A stretch of DNA of 64,000 nucleotides from Bauldia sp. (GCA_026126065.1 JAHCJY010000001.1:866906-930905); one strand, 5' to 3'. Shown: positions 8,566-19,762, numbered from the stretch's first letter. The notes: generated from the letters alone by a model not told the origin. Program-made: numbers and translations.

Positions 8566-9336
8566 ATGGCCCTGTTGATGAACAAGGTAGCGTTGGTGAC
8601 GGGTGCCGGGGCGGGCATCGGGCGCGCCACTGCGATCAAGTTCGCGGAGGAGGGCGCGACGGTCGTCGTGTCCGACATCGATCCGGTTGGCGGCCAGGAA
8701 ACCGTCGATCTGGTGCAGGCGAGCGGTGGCGAGGCAAGTTTCATCCGCGCGGACGTTTCTTCCCCTTCAGACGTAGCCGCGATGGTGCAGCATGCGGTCA
8801 CGACGCACGGCCGACTGGATTGCGCGTGCAACAACGCCGGGATCGAAGGAAAGATCGCGCCTCTGGCCGAACAGGCCGAGGCAAGCTTCGACAGGGTCCT
8901 GTCGGTCAATCTCCGTGGGGTGTTCCTTTGCCTGCGCGCGGAGATCACCGAAATGCTCAAGACCGGCGGCGGCTCAATCGTGAACCTGTCGTCGGTGGCC
9001 GGCCTGATTGGCTTCGCCGGGCTTTCGCCCTATGTCGCCTCCAAGCACGGCGTGAACGGCCTGACCAAGAACGCGGCCCTCGAATATGCCAAACAAGGGA
9101 TTCGCGTGAATTCGATCTGTCCCGGCGGCATCGACACCCGGATGCTGGACTCCCTTGCGGAGCAGTCCACAGGCGGCAGCATGGATACCTCGGAGATGAT
9201 GGCGCCACTCCACCCGATCGGGCGGATCGGCACGCCAGATGAGGTCGCGAACCTCATCGCATGGCTCTGTTCGGATCGCGCGTCGTTCGTCACTGGCGCG
9301 CATGTGCCGGTCGATGGTGGTTATGTCGCGCAGTAG
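8566..9336 (+). CDS. Short-chain dehydrogenase/reductase (SDR)
   Basis: 256-residue classical SDR. It has the NAD(P)-binding TGAGAGIGRA motif near residue 12, an Asp after beta-2 (VVVSDIDP) that favours NAD(H), the NNAG motif (CNNAGIEG), catalytic Ser in NLSSVAG and the YVASKHG Tyr/Lys pair. The C-terminal VTGAHVPVDGGY block is complete. The start at 8566 was chosen for the strong AGGAGGA ribosome site 5 nt upstream. Substrate unknown. It sits alone between the nqr operon and a universal-stress gene, behind a FixK/FNR-type box. Confidence 0.85.
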   Translation: MALLMNKVALVTGAGAGIGRATAIKFAEEGATVVVSDIDPVGGQETVDLVQASGGEASFIRADVSSPSDVAAMVQHAVTTHGRLDCACNNAGIEGKIAPLAEQAEASFDRVLSVNLRGVFLCLRAEITEMLKTGGGSIVNLSSVAGLIGFAGLSPYVASKHGVNGLTKNAALEYAKQGIRVNSICPGGIDTRMLDSLAEQSTGGSMDTSEMMAPLHPIGRIGTPDEVANLIAWLCSDRASFVTGAHVPVDGGYVAQ

Positions 9337-9461
9337 ACGACGTGACCATCGGCGACACGGGGACAAAGAGGCCCGGCGTGAGCCGGACTCCATGGAGCAT
9401 CGGAGCGCGCGCTTGCGATGAAGTTGGAGACATGTGGGCAGCGAATTGATCGAGGTGATGG

Positions 9462-10352
9462 ATGAGCGACGAGTCGAGCGCGGGTCAGCCCAAAGGGCCT
9501 GGTCCAATGAGGCGTATCGCGGTCGCGACCGACTTTTCCGAACGAGGCTCCGTCGCCGTCGAGCGCGCCGTTGCCATTGCCGAGGCAACCGGAGCGGAGC
9601 TCTTCTTCCTGCATGCCATTGGTGACGACCGATCTCGCCCGGTGGCCGTGACGGTAGAGCAGGCACACGAGCAGCTTCTCACGGCGAGAGAGGCATACGG
9701 AAATCGCATCCTCAGTGCCCAGGATGTCGTCGTCGGAGCCATCGATCGTGCCCTGCTGAATGCCGTTGAACAGGCTGGAGCAGATCTCCTGGTGGTCGGC
9801 GACCATCAACGCACCGCCGTTTTGGATCTGTTCCGGGACACAACGATGGAACGACTGGCACGTCGCAGTCAGGTCCCCCTGCTCGTCGCGCGCATTTCTC
9901 CGACCCGGCCTTACCAGCGCGCGATGCTCGGGCTGGAAGGTGATGAAGCAGACGACCTGGTCAGAGCGGTCGACCTCCTGGGTCCGGCCGCGCCGGGTCA
10001 TCTGACGGGCTTCCATGCGTATAATGCGGCGACCCGCTATCTCGCGTTTGCGAGGGTGCCCGAGGCCGAAATCGACGCCTATCGCGCGAGTATCGTGAAC
10101 GGCGCAAGAACCTGGATCCTGGCGGCCCTCGATCCTGCCTTCCACGAGCGCCTTCATCTCCGCCTCGAAGAAGGTGACCCCGAGATAGCCTTGCTGAAAG
10201 CCGCCGCTGAAGATCGCAGTGACTTGACGGTGGTGTCGACCCACGCCCGAAGGCGTCTCTCGCGCGTCGTCCTGGGCAGCGTCAGCGCCGAATTGATCCG
10301 TCGGGGCACGACCGATCTTCTGGTGGTCCCGCGCGAAAGGCGTGCTTCCTGA
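9462..10352 (+). CDS. Tandem universal stress protein (UspA fold)
   Basis: 296 residues, cytoplasmic. It holds two UspA-type halves: first MRRIAVATDFSERGSVAVERA... with LLVVGDHQRTAVLDLFRDTTMERL, then a divergent half ending in LTVVSTHARRRLSRVVLGSVSAELIRRG and DLLVVPR. The second half keeps the G-x9-G(S/T)-like nucleotide-binding end in degenerate form. It is clearly paralogous to the leftward gene at 10423-11268 and converges with it. Tandem Usp proteins often accompany hypoxia regulons in proteobacteria, which fits the neighbouring FixK/FNR-type boxes. Confidence 0.85.
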   Translation: MSDESSAGQPKGPGPMRRIAVATDFSERGSVAVERAVAIAEATGAELFFLHAIGDDRSRPVAVTVEQAHEQLLTAREAYGNRILSAQDVVVGAIDRALLNAVEQAGADLLVVGDHQRTAVLDLFRDTTMERLARRSQVPLLVARISPTRPYQRAMLGLEGDEADDLVRAVDLLGPAAPGHLTGFHAYNAATRYLAFARVPEAEIDAYRASIVNGARTWILAALDPAFHERLHLRLEEGDPEIALLKAAAEDRSDLTVVSTHARRRLSRVVLGSVSAELIRRGTTDLLVVPRERRAS

Positions 10353-10422
10353 GGGCGACGGGCCGAGCTCCCCGAGTGGCCGGTGTGCTACTCCTCCGGG
10401 GCAGGGCGGAGCGCCCGTTCAC

Positions 10423-11268
10423 TCATCCAGGAGTGCGAGGAACGACAAGAACGTCGGTCGTCCCTCGGCGGATCAGGTCGGCGCTGACGCTGCCCAGGAT
10501 CGTGCGCAAAATGCCCCTCCGCGCATGGGTCGAAACCACCGTCAGTTCGCAGTTCTCTTCCTCGGCCGCCTTCATCAGGGCCGGGACGGGGTCCGCATCC
10601 TCGAGCCGGAGCCGGAGGCGGGAGCGCACGGCCGGATCGAATGTCGCAACGAGGCGGCTTCTCGCGTTGTTCATGACGTCCTGCCGATAGGCTGCGATGT
10701 TCTCCTCGGGCACGCTCGCGGAGGCGAGCATTCGGGCGGCGGTTGCGTCGAAGGCATGGAGACCGGTCAGACTGTTCGGCGCGGCGGAACCGAGCAGGTC
10801 CACGGCGCTGATCAGTTCGTTCGCTTCGTCGCTCTCGATGCCGATCAGTGCGCGACCGTAGGTCCGGATCGCAGGCAGGCGGGCGAGAAGGAGCGGGATC
10901 CGGACGAGCCGGGCCAGACGTTCGACCGTCGTGTCCCTGAACATATCCCGAATTGCGCTGCGCCGGTGGTCGCCCATCACGAGCAAGTCCGCCCCGCCGT
11001 TCGTCACGGCGGCCAGAATGGCGCGATGCGTGTCGCCGGCCACGACCTCCTGGAGGCTTCGGACTCGATCACCATAGGCTTCCCTCTCCCGCAGGAGCTG
11101 CTCACGAGCCTGCTCGGTCGCGGCGGCCACCATGTGAACGGGCCGGTCGTCATCCACGGCGTGCACGAAGAGAAGCTCCGCGCCGGTCGCCTCCGCAATG
11201 GCGACGGCGCGTCCCACCGCGACCGCGCTTCGTTCGGAAAAGTCCGTCGCGACCGCAATACGTGTCAT
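10423..11268 (-). CDS. Tandem universal stress protein, paralog
   Basis: 281 residues, two Usp halves: MTRIAVATDFSERSAVAVGRA, then DLLVMGDHRRSAIRDMFRDTTVERL, and C-terminal LTVVSTHARRGILRTILGSVSADLIRRG with DVLVVPR. Strong block-by-block similarity with the protein at 9462-10352 indicates a local duplication followed by inversion. Its ATG overlaps the stop of the upstream Kef-type antiporter by 4 nt, so the two are co-translated; the Usp protein may therefore modulate or accompany the antiporter (inference). Confidence 0.85.
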   Translation of the reverse strand: MTRIAVATDFSERSAVAVGRAVAIAEATGAELLFVHAVDDDRPVHMVAAATEQAREQLLREREAYGDRVRSLQEVVAGDTHRAILAAVTNGGADLLVMGDHRRSAIRDMFRDTTVERLARLVRIPLLLARLPAIRTYGRALIGIESDEANELISAVDLLGSAAPNSLTGLHAFDATAARMLASASVPEENIAAYRQDVMNNARSRLVATFDPAVRSRLRLRLEDADPVPALMKAAEEENCELTVVSTHARRGILRTILGSVSADLIRRGTTDVLVVPRTPG

Positions 11269-12956
11269 TCGGTTTCTCTGGTGTTGCCGGCCGCATCCGG
11301 TGCCGGTGCGTCCATCGCCTCGATCTGCGCGGCCGCGGCCGCGGCCGCATCGTCGAACGGACTGAGCACGAGATCAACGCCGCCTTCCTGCAGCAGCAGT
11401 TCCTCAGTCCGGTCGCGGGCCGTTATCGCAATCCGGCCGGTGAAGTGCAGGCTCCTGATGGCGGCCATGAGGCCGCCGCGCGGATCGGGGCCGGTCAGGA
11501 TAACAGAGCCGTACGGCACGGCGAGGATGACCCAGCGCGCCTGCGCGAGGGGCAGGTCTGCCCAGAACTCCTGCTCGGTGACGTCACCATAGCGCGTGGC
11601 GTAGCCGGCGCGGCCTAGGTCCGCGACCGCTTGCGGATCCATGTCGATCCCCAGGACATGCATCCCGGCGTTCTCGAGCCGGCGTATCAGCTCGGAGCCG
11701 AACCGGCCGAGGCCAAAGAGCAGGACGTCCACCTGTCGTGGATCGACACCGTCGAGGCTTCCTTCACGCCGTCGCCCGAAGTCGAATGGCCGGAGGAACG
11801 GCTTGACCCAGCGATAGAGCTGGTGGGAGTAGGTGATCATGTAGACGGAGGCGGCGATCGTCACTAGCCCGACCAGGGTCACCAGTCCGACGGCGCCTTC
11901 GTTCACGTGGCCGAGCGATAGCCCCATCGCCATGAAGATCAGCGAGAATTCCGAGATCTGGGCGACGGTCAGGCCCGCAAGGAAGCCCGTCCGCGCCCGG
12001 TACCCCATCCACGCCATGATGGCGATCACGATCAGCGGGTTGCCGATGAGCACAAAGAGCGAAAGCAGCACTGCCTGAGGAACGTCGCTCCCGAGCCTTT
12101 CGATATCCAATGAGGCGCCGATCGAGAGGAAGAAGAACAGGAGAAGGAAGTCCCGCACCGCGGACAGCCTGGCGGAGATCATGTCGCGAAAGGACGTCGA
12201 GCCCAGCGACACGCCGGCGATGAGTCCCCCCAACTCCTTGCCGAGACCGGCTGTGTCGGCGAGCGAAGCGGCGGCGGCCGCCCAGCCGATCGCGAAGATG
12301 ATGACAAGATCCGGGCTGCGTGCGAAGCGTGCCATCAGGGACTCGGCAGCAAACCGTACGAAGAGCACCAGGAGGATCACTGCCACGGCCAATGCGCCGA
12401 TGACAGCGACGAGATCGCCCAGCCCGCGCCCATCCTGGCTGCCGACTCCGACAGCCGACAGAACCACCATCGCGATGACGACCACGATGTCCTGGACGAT
12501 CAGGAAGCCGAGCGCGATGCGGCCGTGCAGGCTGTCGAGCTCGCGTTTGTCGCCCAGCAGCTTCACCACGATGATCGTGGACGAGAAGGTGAGCGCTACC
12601 GCGACATACAGGCTGGTGACCGCGTCGAACCCGAGGGCAAGGCAGATGCCAAAGCCGACGACCGAGGTGAAAAGGACCTGGCCGAGCCCCGTGGCCAGCG
12701 CGACCGGGCCGAGCGTCCGGACAAGGCGCCAGTCCAGTTTGAGGCCGACCAGGAACAAAAGGACGGTAACGCCCAGCTCGGCGAGATACTCCACCTGTTC
12801 GGTGGTCTCCGGCGCCCCCTGAAAGAAGGCAGCCGCGAGGATGCCGACTGCGATGAAGCTGACGATGACGGGCTGACGAAACAATGCGCCGACGAGGCCT
12901 ATCGCGGCCGCGGCAAGCAGGATCCACGCAATCTCCACGAAGACGATCTCGGCCAT
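11265..12956 (-). CDS. Kef-type monovalent cation:proton antiporter with RCK domain (CPA2)
   Basis: 563 residues. The N-terminal ~380 residues are a hydrophobic CPA2 antiporter domain with about 12 helices (family stretches VEYLAELGVTVLLFLVGLKL, GFLIVQDIVVVIAM, GLGKELGGLIAGVSLG, and LTVAQISEFSLIFMAMG). The C-terminal ~150 residues are a TrkA-N/RCK domain with the Rossmann motif LLFGLGRFGSELIRRL and the acidic GIDMDPQAV. It resembles YbaL/KefB-type K+ or Na+ efflux proteins; the exact ion is not determined by sequence. It is first in a two-gene unit with the Usp paralog. Confidence 0.88.
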   Translation of the reverse strand: MAEIVFVEIAWILLAAAAIGLVGALFRQPVIVSFIAVGILAAAFFQGAPETTEQVEYLAELGVTVLLFLVGLKLDWRLVRTLGPVALATGLGQVLFTSVVGFGICLALGFDAVTSLYVAVALTFSSTIIVVKLLGDKRELDSLHGRIALGFLIVQDIVVVIAMVVLSAVGVGSQDGRGLGDLVAVIGALAVAVILLVLFVRFAAESLMARFARSPDLVIIFAIGWAAAAASLADTAGLGKELGGLIAGVSLGSTSFRDMISARLSAVRDFLLLFFFLSIGASLDIERLGSDVPQAVLLSLFVLIGNPLIVIAIMAWMGYRARTGFLAGLTVAQISEFSLIFMAMGLSLGHVNEGAVGLVTLVGLVTIAASVYMITYSHQLYRWVKPFLRPFDFGRRREGSLDGVDPRQVDVLLFGLGRFGSELIRRLENAGMHVLGIDMDPQAVADLGRAGYATRYGDVTEQEFWADLPLAQARWVILAVPYGSVILTGPDPRGGLMAAIRSLHFTGRIAITARDRTEELLLQEGGVDLVLSPFDDAAAAAAAQIEAMDAPAPDAAGNTRETE

Positions 12957-13140
12957 CGCCTAGCCCTATCCTCGAAGGCGCCTGAAACCACAAGTCGACC
13001 GGAGACGCATCGCCGCGCCGTTCAGCCTCATCGGGCTCCGGGCACGCAAAGCAAATCCGACGCAGACGCCATAAGGCCGCGGCCGGCGAGGTCACCGCTG
13101 TGACGGCGCCTGTCCCAGGTCGGATGGACTCCGACGACCG

Positions 13141-13430
13141 TCAGATCGACTGGCTCCGATTGTGTGAGACTGCCCAGGAGTCCGGGTTCCCTTGTTCGAG
13201 CCGCACCGATGGAGGCGACATGAAGTCCGGCCTATCCCCGAAGCGGCGGACGAATGCCAGCGCCTCCGCATTGGGCGCATCCTGGATGGCCTGCGCGTTG
13301 TCCTCGCCGAGAAAGCCGGCAAACGCGGCGCCGGCGATTAGCGGGACGACGGGAGTTCGGCGACACGCACCCGGGCCGCCAGGCCGCAGAGCATGGCGCC
13401 GGCGGCCCGAGGGTCGCGCCGGCGCCCGTT
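13141..13430 (-). pseudogene. Decayed coding fragment, family not recognised
   Basis: On the minus strand two overlapping frames read like one protein broken by a frameshift. The first gives DPRAAGAMLCGLAARVRVAE then stops near 13340. The second continues with PLIAGAAFAGFLGEDNAQAI and ALAFVRRFGDRPDF, then a stop at 13141. The third-position GC and amino-acid mix look coding, but no intact start-to-stop frame exists. I cannot name the family. It lies upstream of the Kef antiporter gene in a 0.9-kb stretch (12957-13849) that otherwise holds no gene I can support. Confidence 0.3.
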
Positions 13431-13440
13431 TCTTTTCTCA

Positions 13441-13849
13441 GCCTCAAAATCCCGCGAGAAGTGCGCTGTAGTGGCGCGCCAAGTTTACCCGAGCACCGGC
13501 GGTAGCGATGAGCCTCTTATTCACGAGATGCCGCTACGGCCTTTGTAACCGCGGAGGATATGAGAAGACACCGTCCTCCGGATATTCTCTGAATCGTCGC
13601 AATGTATCATCAACAAAATGATGCAACCATATCAACGCAACTTATGGAAACTATAGAATGCGGTTGTAGGCGCAAAAAAATACGTCGACAATCTCATTGC
13701 AGCGTGTGCCGTCAATTGACAGTTCCGCTCGACCGCCCCGATGGTCGACCTCGTTCCGCGTTTCGTAACTTGATTTAATCCATCGGGCGGCTAAGCCCCT
13801 GTCCCAGGGGCGCATAAGAATGGCGCTGTGGCCAAATGAGGAGCGAACA
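13441..13849. other. AT-richer non-coding stretch upstream of cytochrome c
   Basis: This part is visibly poorer in GC than its surroundings (for example around 13590-13680) and has no convincing open frame. It contains GTCAATTGAC, a perfect 10-bp palindrome, near 13711. It may hold the promoter of the cytochrome c gene or be old inserted DNA; nothing more specific was seen. Confidence 0.3.
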
Positions 13850-14248
13850 ATGAGGAAGGCAGTCATCATCGGCGGTGCGGCGGGGCTCGCGCTCCTGAGC
13901 TCGGCGGTAGTTGCCCAGGTGACCGCGCCGACCGCGGAAGTGATGACCGCGGGCCAGCGCGGGTTTGCGCAGAACTGCGCAGTCTGCCATGGCGCAGAGG
14001 GCGGCGGTGGCGCCGGTCCGTCGCTGGCCGGCAACCCGGTCACGGCATCCTCCCTCGGCGTGGTCCAGATTATCATCCAGGGCTACCTGAACCACGGCAT
14101 GCCCCCGTTCGGGCATCTCTCCGACGACCTCATTGCCGCGATTGCGTCCTATGTCCGCAACTCGTGGGGCAACGCGCACGGCGAGGTTACGGTCGCGACC
14201 GTCGCGTCGATCCGCGCCGATATCGCCGCCGCCGGTCCGGGCGAATAG
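13850..14248 (+). CDS. Secreted class I cytochrome c
   Basis: 132 residues. A Sec signal peptide (MRKAVIIGGAAGLALLSSAVVAQ, cleavage near residue 22) is followed by one CAVCHG heme-attachment motif at about residues 45-49. A distal Met in NHGMPPFG is the likely sixth heme ligand. It is a small monoheme electron carrier of the periplasm, the size of a soluble cytochrome c or c551/c552. The start at 13850 has GAGGAGCG upstream. No oxidase or dehydrogenase gene is adjacent, so its partner is unknown; it is followed by a clear terminator. Confidence 0.88.
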   Translation: MRKAVIIGGAAGLALLSSAVVAQVTAPTAEVMTAGQRGFAQNCAVCHGAEGGGGAGPSLAGNPVTASSLGVVQIIIQGYLNHGMPPFGHLSDDLIAAIASYVRNSWGNAHGEVTVATVASIRADIAAAGPGE

Positions 14249-14282
14249 ACGCTTCGATCCGTTCCGATCAACGGACAAGTTC

Positions 14283-14311
14283 AAGGGCCGGGGCTGACGC
14301 TCCGGCCCTTT
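14283..14311 (+). terminator. Rho-independent terminator after cytochrome c
   Basis: AAGGGCCGG and CCGGCCCTT form a 9-bp stem around a 10-nt loop, followed by a short T/C tail. It lies 34 bp after the cytochrome c stop. Confidence 0.7.
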
Positions 14312-14462
14312 CTCCATTCGCACGCCCGTTCCCGTCCGGTGTGTTCCCTGCGTGCAACACTCGCGCCGCGTTGCGTCATGCGTGTCGCGGGCGGACAAAT
14401 TTTGAACGACTTCCGCGACGCTAGGTCCGAGCGATCCGCGAGAAGGACCGCGCGCAGCGGTA

Positions 14463-15374
14463 ATGGCAACCATGATGATTCGATCACTCCGGGCGGGCGC
14501 GATCGCCCTTTGCGTCGTCGTCGGCATACCCGCCGCCTCCGCCCAGACGGCGGCCGAACTGACGGTCCGAGTCGACCGGCTCGAAGCGCTGGTGCGGACG
14601 CTCACGGGCCAGATCGACGAGCTGACGCACCAGGTCCAGGTCCTTCAGGACACGATCCAGCGCATGCAGGCCGACTACGAGTATCGCTTCCAGCGGCTGG
14701 AAGGCGGCGCCGGAACCGCACCGGCAGCGACAGCACCGCCGATCGCGGCTCCCGCAGCCGATCCGCTCCAGCTTGGCGCACCACCTGCCGCTCTTGGCCT
14801 CGTGCCGGCCGACCCGGCTGCCGCGGGTGTCGGCGCGCCGCTCGATCTCGGCCAGGTCCTGCGCGGGGACGGAACCTACAATCTCACGCCGCCGGCGACC
14901 GTGCCGGGCGCGGACGTTCCAACGGATGCGCCGCCCGCGGGGGTGCAGACCGCCGCGCTGACCGGCAACGCGCAGGCCGACTACGACCGCTTCTACCAGT
15001 TCATCCTCAACGGCGACGACGTGGCCGCCGAGCAGGGTTTCCGGGCGTTCCTGTCGGCCTATCCGGGCAATGCGCGGACGGTTGATGCGCAGTACTGGCT
15101 GGCGGAGAGCCTCTTCTCGCAGGCGACTGCGCCGGGCGCGGCCACAACGCTGTACGTCGATGCGGCGAACGCCTACCTGACCGCCTATCGCTCCTCGCCT
15201 CAGGGGGACAAGGCGCCGGACGCACTCTTCAAGCTCGGGATGTCGATGGTCGCCCTGGGCCGGCCGCAGGACGGTTGCGACATCTACGCCCAGGTGCTCG
15301 CGACCTATCCCGCCGCGTCCAACGCCCTCCGTGAGCGGGTCGCCGCGGAACAGCGCAACGCGCGTTGCGGCTAG
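14463..15374 (+). CDS. cpoB: CpoB/YbgF, Tol-Pal-associated periplasmic protein
   Basis: 303 residues. Signal peptide ends at ASA near residue 27. An N-terminal coiled coil follows (VRVDRLEALVRTLTGQIDEL ... VQVLQDTIQRMQ) of the trimerisation type known in YbgF. An Ala/Pro-rich linker leads to C-terminal TPR repeats (QADYDRFYQFILNGD..., QYWLAESLFSQ, DALFKLGMSMVALGRPQDGC). In the family it coordinates Tol-Pal with peptidoglycan synthesis during division. Usually pal and tolB lie just upstream; here the upstream neighbour is a cytochrome c gene instead. tilS follows 40 bp downstream, the conserved order in Rhizobiales. Confidence 0.88.
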   Translation: MATMMIRSLRAGAIALCVVVGIPAASAQTAAELTVRVDRLEALVRTLTGQIDELTHQVQVLQDTIQRMQADYEYRFQRLEGGAGTAPAATAPPIAAPAADPLQLGAPPAALGLVPADPAAAGVGAPLDLGQVLRGDGTYNLTPPATVPGADVPTDAPPAGVQTAALTGNAQADYDRFYQFILNGDDVAAEQGFRAFLSAYPGNARTVDAQYWLAESLFSQATAPGAATTLYVDAANAYLTAYRSSPQGDKAPDALFKLGMSMVALGRPQDGCDIYAQVLATYPAASNALRERVAAEQRNARCG

Positions 15375-15414
15375 CAGCGTTACCCGCCGCGCGCCGGCGG
15401 GCTATCCTGCCCGG

Positions 15415-16791
15415 ATGAACCGACAGGCCGGCCCGCTCCGCGACGACGAAGTCGATGCCCTTCTCGCTGGCGAGGAAGGGGAAGCGGCCATCGCGCTTGC
15501 CGTTTCCGGCGGATCCGACTCGCTGGCGCTGCTCGACCTCGTCCATCGCTGGTCGCTGCGGTGCCAGCCGCGGCCGGTACCTGTGGTCCTGACCGTCGAC
15601 CACGGGCTACGCGAAGGCTCCGCCGCGGAGGCGGCGATGGTGGCGCAACTCGCGACGGCGCGCGGCCTCCGTCATGAGACGCTCGTCTGGGACGGACCGA
15701 AGCCGGCGACCGGCATCGAAGCCGCGGCCCGGGAGGCGCGCTACCGCCTCCTCGACGAAGCGGCCCGGCGCGCCGGCGCGCGCGTCCTGTTCACGGCGCA
15801 TCACCTGGAGGACCAGGCGGAAACCGTGCTGATGCGGCTTGGCCGAGGATCGGGCATTGGCGGCCTTGCCGGCATGGCGGCGCGGCGACAACTCGCCGGC
15901 GACGGCGTGACGCTGGTCAGGCCGCTCCTCGACGTGCCGAGGGCGAGGCTGGTGGCAACCGCGCTCGCCGCGGGGTTCACGCCCGCCGACGATCCCATGA
16001 ACGGCGATCCCCGGTTTGCGCGCGCGCGTCTGCGGAAGGTGATGCCAGGCCTCGCCGGGGCGGGCGTTGATGCCGCGGCGCTGGTCCGGGCGGCGCGCCT
16101 CTTCCGCCGGGCGGACGAGGCGCTCGCCCTGACGACGCGGATCTGGCTCGTCCGGAACGTGGCCGCGAACGCGCTTGGCGTGGCGAGCCTTCGCCGCGTC
16201 GCTCTCATCGGGGAACCGCAGGAAATCCGGCTCCGCGCGCTCGGGGCGATGCTCGCCGCCATCGGCGGCAGCGGCGCGGTGCCAGGCGACGGGCCGCTCG
16301 GCGCGCTCGACGACGCGGTCCTCGCCGGGCTGGCGTTCCGGCGGACGCTGGCCGGCGCCGTGATCCGCACGCGTGGTCCGGATATCGTGCTCCACCGCGA
16401 GCCCGGCCGGATGGACGTTGCGGAGACCATGTTGCCGGCCGGGTATTCGGGGCTGTGGGACGGCCGCTTCCGGGTCACGGTCGGCGGGGCGGAAGATGTC
16501 AGCGTCGGGCCGCTTGCCGCGCGAGGCTACGCGGAGTTGCCGCGCGCCAGTCGCGCACGGCCGCGGGCTGCGGCCGAAACCGTGCCGGCGTTCCGGCGAC
16601 AGGGGCGTCTCGTCGCAGTCCCCGCGCTGGGATTCACGGAGCCGGGTGGCGAGGGGCTTCTGGCGGTGGAAGTCGCGGCGGCCGGGCTTTCGACAGCGGC
16701 GCGGGGCCTGCGATCCGGCTCCGCGTCCCGGGCGCCTACCTTGCTCGCAGGTACGAGTGAACTTCTGAACCCTTTGTCGCGTATTGGCTAA
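15415..16791 (+). CDS. tilS: TilS, tRNA(Ile)-lysidine synthetase
   Basis: 458 residues. It uses ATP and lysine to convert C34 of the CAU-anticodon isoleucine tRNA to lysidine. It carries the PP-loop AVSGGSDSLALL near residue 31, the LTVDHGLR stretch, and LFTAHHLEDQAETVLMRL with RGSGIGGLAGM typical of TilS. The C-terminal part is divergent, as in most alphaproteobacterial TilS. The start MNRQAGPL at 15415 fits the N-terminal length of the family. Gene order cpoB-tilS-ftsH is conserved in the class. Confidence 0.92.
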   Translation: MNRQAGPLRDDEVDALLAGEEGEAAIALAVSGGSDSLALLDLVHRWSLRCQPRPVPVVLTVDHGLREGSAAEAAMVAQLATARGLRHETLVWDGPKPATGIEAAAREARYRLLDEAARRAGARVLFTAHHLEDQAETVLMRLGRGSGIGGLAGMAARRQLAGDGVTLVRPLLDVPRARLVATALAAGFTPADDPMNGDPRFARARLRKVMPGLAGAGVDAAALVRAARLFRRADEALALTTRIWLVRNVAANALGVASLRRVALIGEPQEIRLRALGAMLAAIGGSGAVPGDGPLGALDDAVLAGLAFRRTLAGAVIRTRGPDIVLHREPGRMDVAETMLPAGYSGLWDGRFRVTVGGAEDVSVGPLAARGYAELPRASRARPRAAAETVPAFRRQGRLVAVPALGFTEPGGEGLLAVEVAAAGLSTAARGLRSGSASRAPTLLAGTSELLNPLSRIG

Positions 16792-16812
16792 GGGGACGGT
16801 GACGCCTATGTT
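16784..16812 (+). promoter_or_regulatory. Possible promoter upstream of ftsH
   Basis: TTGGCT (16784-16789), a 17-nt spacer and TATGTT (16807-16812) resemble a sigma70-type promoter and lie ~50 bp before the ftsH start. Sequence match only. Confidence 0.35.
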
Positions 16813-16860
16813 AGGGCGAGCTGGCGCTGTGCGGCAGGCTGGGCTCGGCCGCACGAGAGG

Positions 16861-18792
<1,932 letters not shown>

Positions 18793-18811
18793 GGCAGGCA
18801 CGACGAGTTGC

Positions 18812-18840
18812 AAAGGGCCCCGGAGACGGGGCCCTTTCTC
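18812..18840 (+). terminator. Rho-independent terminator after ftsH
   Basis: AAAGGGCCCC and GGGGCCCTTT form a perfect 10-bp stem with a 6-nt loop, followed by CTCTTT. It begins 20 bp after the ftsH stop. Confidence 0.85.
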
Positions 18841-18957
18841 TTTGGCCTTCGTGAGTTCTCAACTGCCTATTCTGCCGTGCGCCTTTTGCTCCTCCATGGT
18901 CGGAGGTAGCATCTGCGATGTCGGCGGAGAGAGTCCCCCGACGCCTCGGGGGCGAAG

Positions 18958-19494
18958 ATGAAGCTCAAGGTCCTGCTGGCCGGCTTGCTCGGCTCGATGC
19001 TCGTCAGTTCGGCCGCGTTCGCGACCGACCGGCCGCAGCTCATCACGCCGCCGCCATTGCCGGTGGTGGTCGTGCCGCCGGCGCCGTCCTTCAACTGGGC
19101 CGGAGCCTATGTTTCCGCCGCCTATCAGCGCGGTGCGATCGTCCAGGGGGCGGTGGGCTTCAACGTCGTGCGGAGCCGGGTCGTCCTCGGCGCCGAACTC
19201 CTCGGCGGCTACAGCATCGGCGGCGGCGGCCTCTCGGTCGGCCTGGGGCTGCGTGCCGGCGTGCTCGTCGGCGACCGCGACCGGCTCCTCCTCTACGCCT
19301 CGGGCCGGCTGTACTGGGTGCCGGGCACCTCGTTCTTCCCGATGACGTTCGATGTCGGCGCGGAGTTCCGCCTTACGGATCGCCTTTCGGTCTTCGCGGA
19401 AGGGGGCCTGTACGCTTCGTTCGAGGGTGGCGTCGGTCTCGGCTGTTGCGGGTCGTCGCTCCACGCCGGCGTAACGTTCCGGCTCGGCCGGTAG
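18958..19494 (+). CDS. Small outer-membrane beta-barrel protein
   Basis: 178 residues. Signal peptide MKLKVLLAGLLGSMLVSSAAFA is cleaved near residue 22. A Pro/Val-rich linker follows (ITPPPLPVVVVPPAP), and then FNWAGAYVSAAYQRGAI, the FxWxGxY start typical of Rhizobiales Omp25/Omp31-type barrels. Alternating hydrophobic strands run to the end, which finishes with GVTFRLGR rather than a terminal Phe. The role of these barrels is mostly structural. It lies directly downstream of the ftsH terminator and just left of a foreign segment. An RBS-like GGGGGCGA precedes the start. Confidence 0.65.
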   Translation: MKLKVLLAGLLGSMLVSSAAFATDRPQLITPPPLPVVVVPPAPSFNWAGAYVSAAYQRGAIVQGAVGFNVVRSRVVLGAELLGGYSIGGGGLSVGLGLRAGVLVGDRDRLLLYASGRLYWVPGTSFFPMTFDVGAEFRLTDRLSVFAEGGLYASFEGGVGLGCCGSSLHAGVTFRLGR

Positions 19495-19762
19495 CGGTTA
19501 GCAGCCAGTATTCGCGCACTCGCTTGGCGGCAGAGCGACGAGACTGTTCGTTTCAAGAGGCGCTCGGCACCCTGTCCCGAGCCACCAATGAGATCGACCC
19601 TTTCGCCTGACAGAGGCAACGGTTTAACGTCGACTCTCGTCATTCAAATGCCTTGGCCCCTCGCTTCCTAAACCCACATCTCCCGGGGTTGCCCGAGCTT
19701 GTGTCGTCGCATACGCTCCCCGATGTTCTCGCTATAGTTGCCATACTGCACGGGGGTGGGCG

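Noticed and set aside
12957..13140. Possible small gene just upstream of the Kef gene.
   Set aside because: No frame with plausible start, ribosome site and composition.
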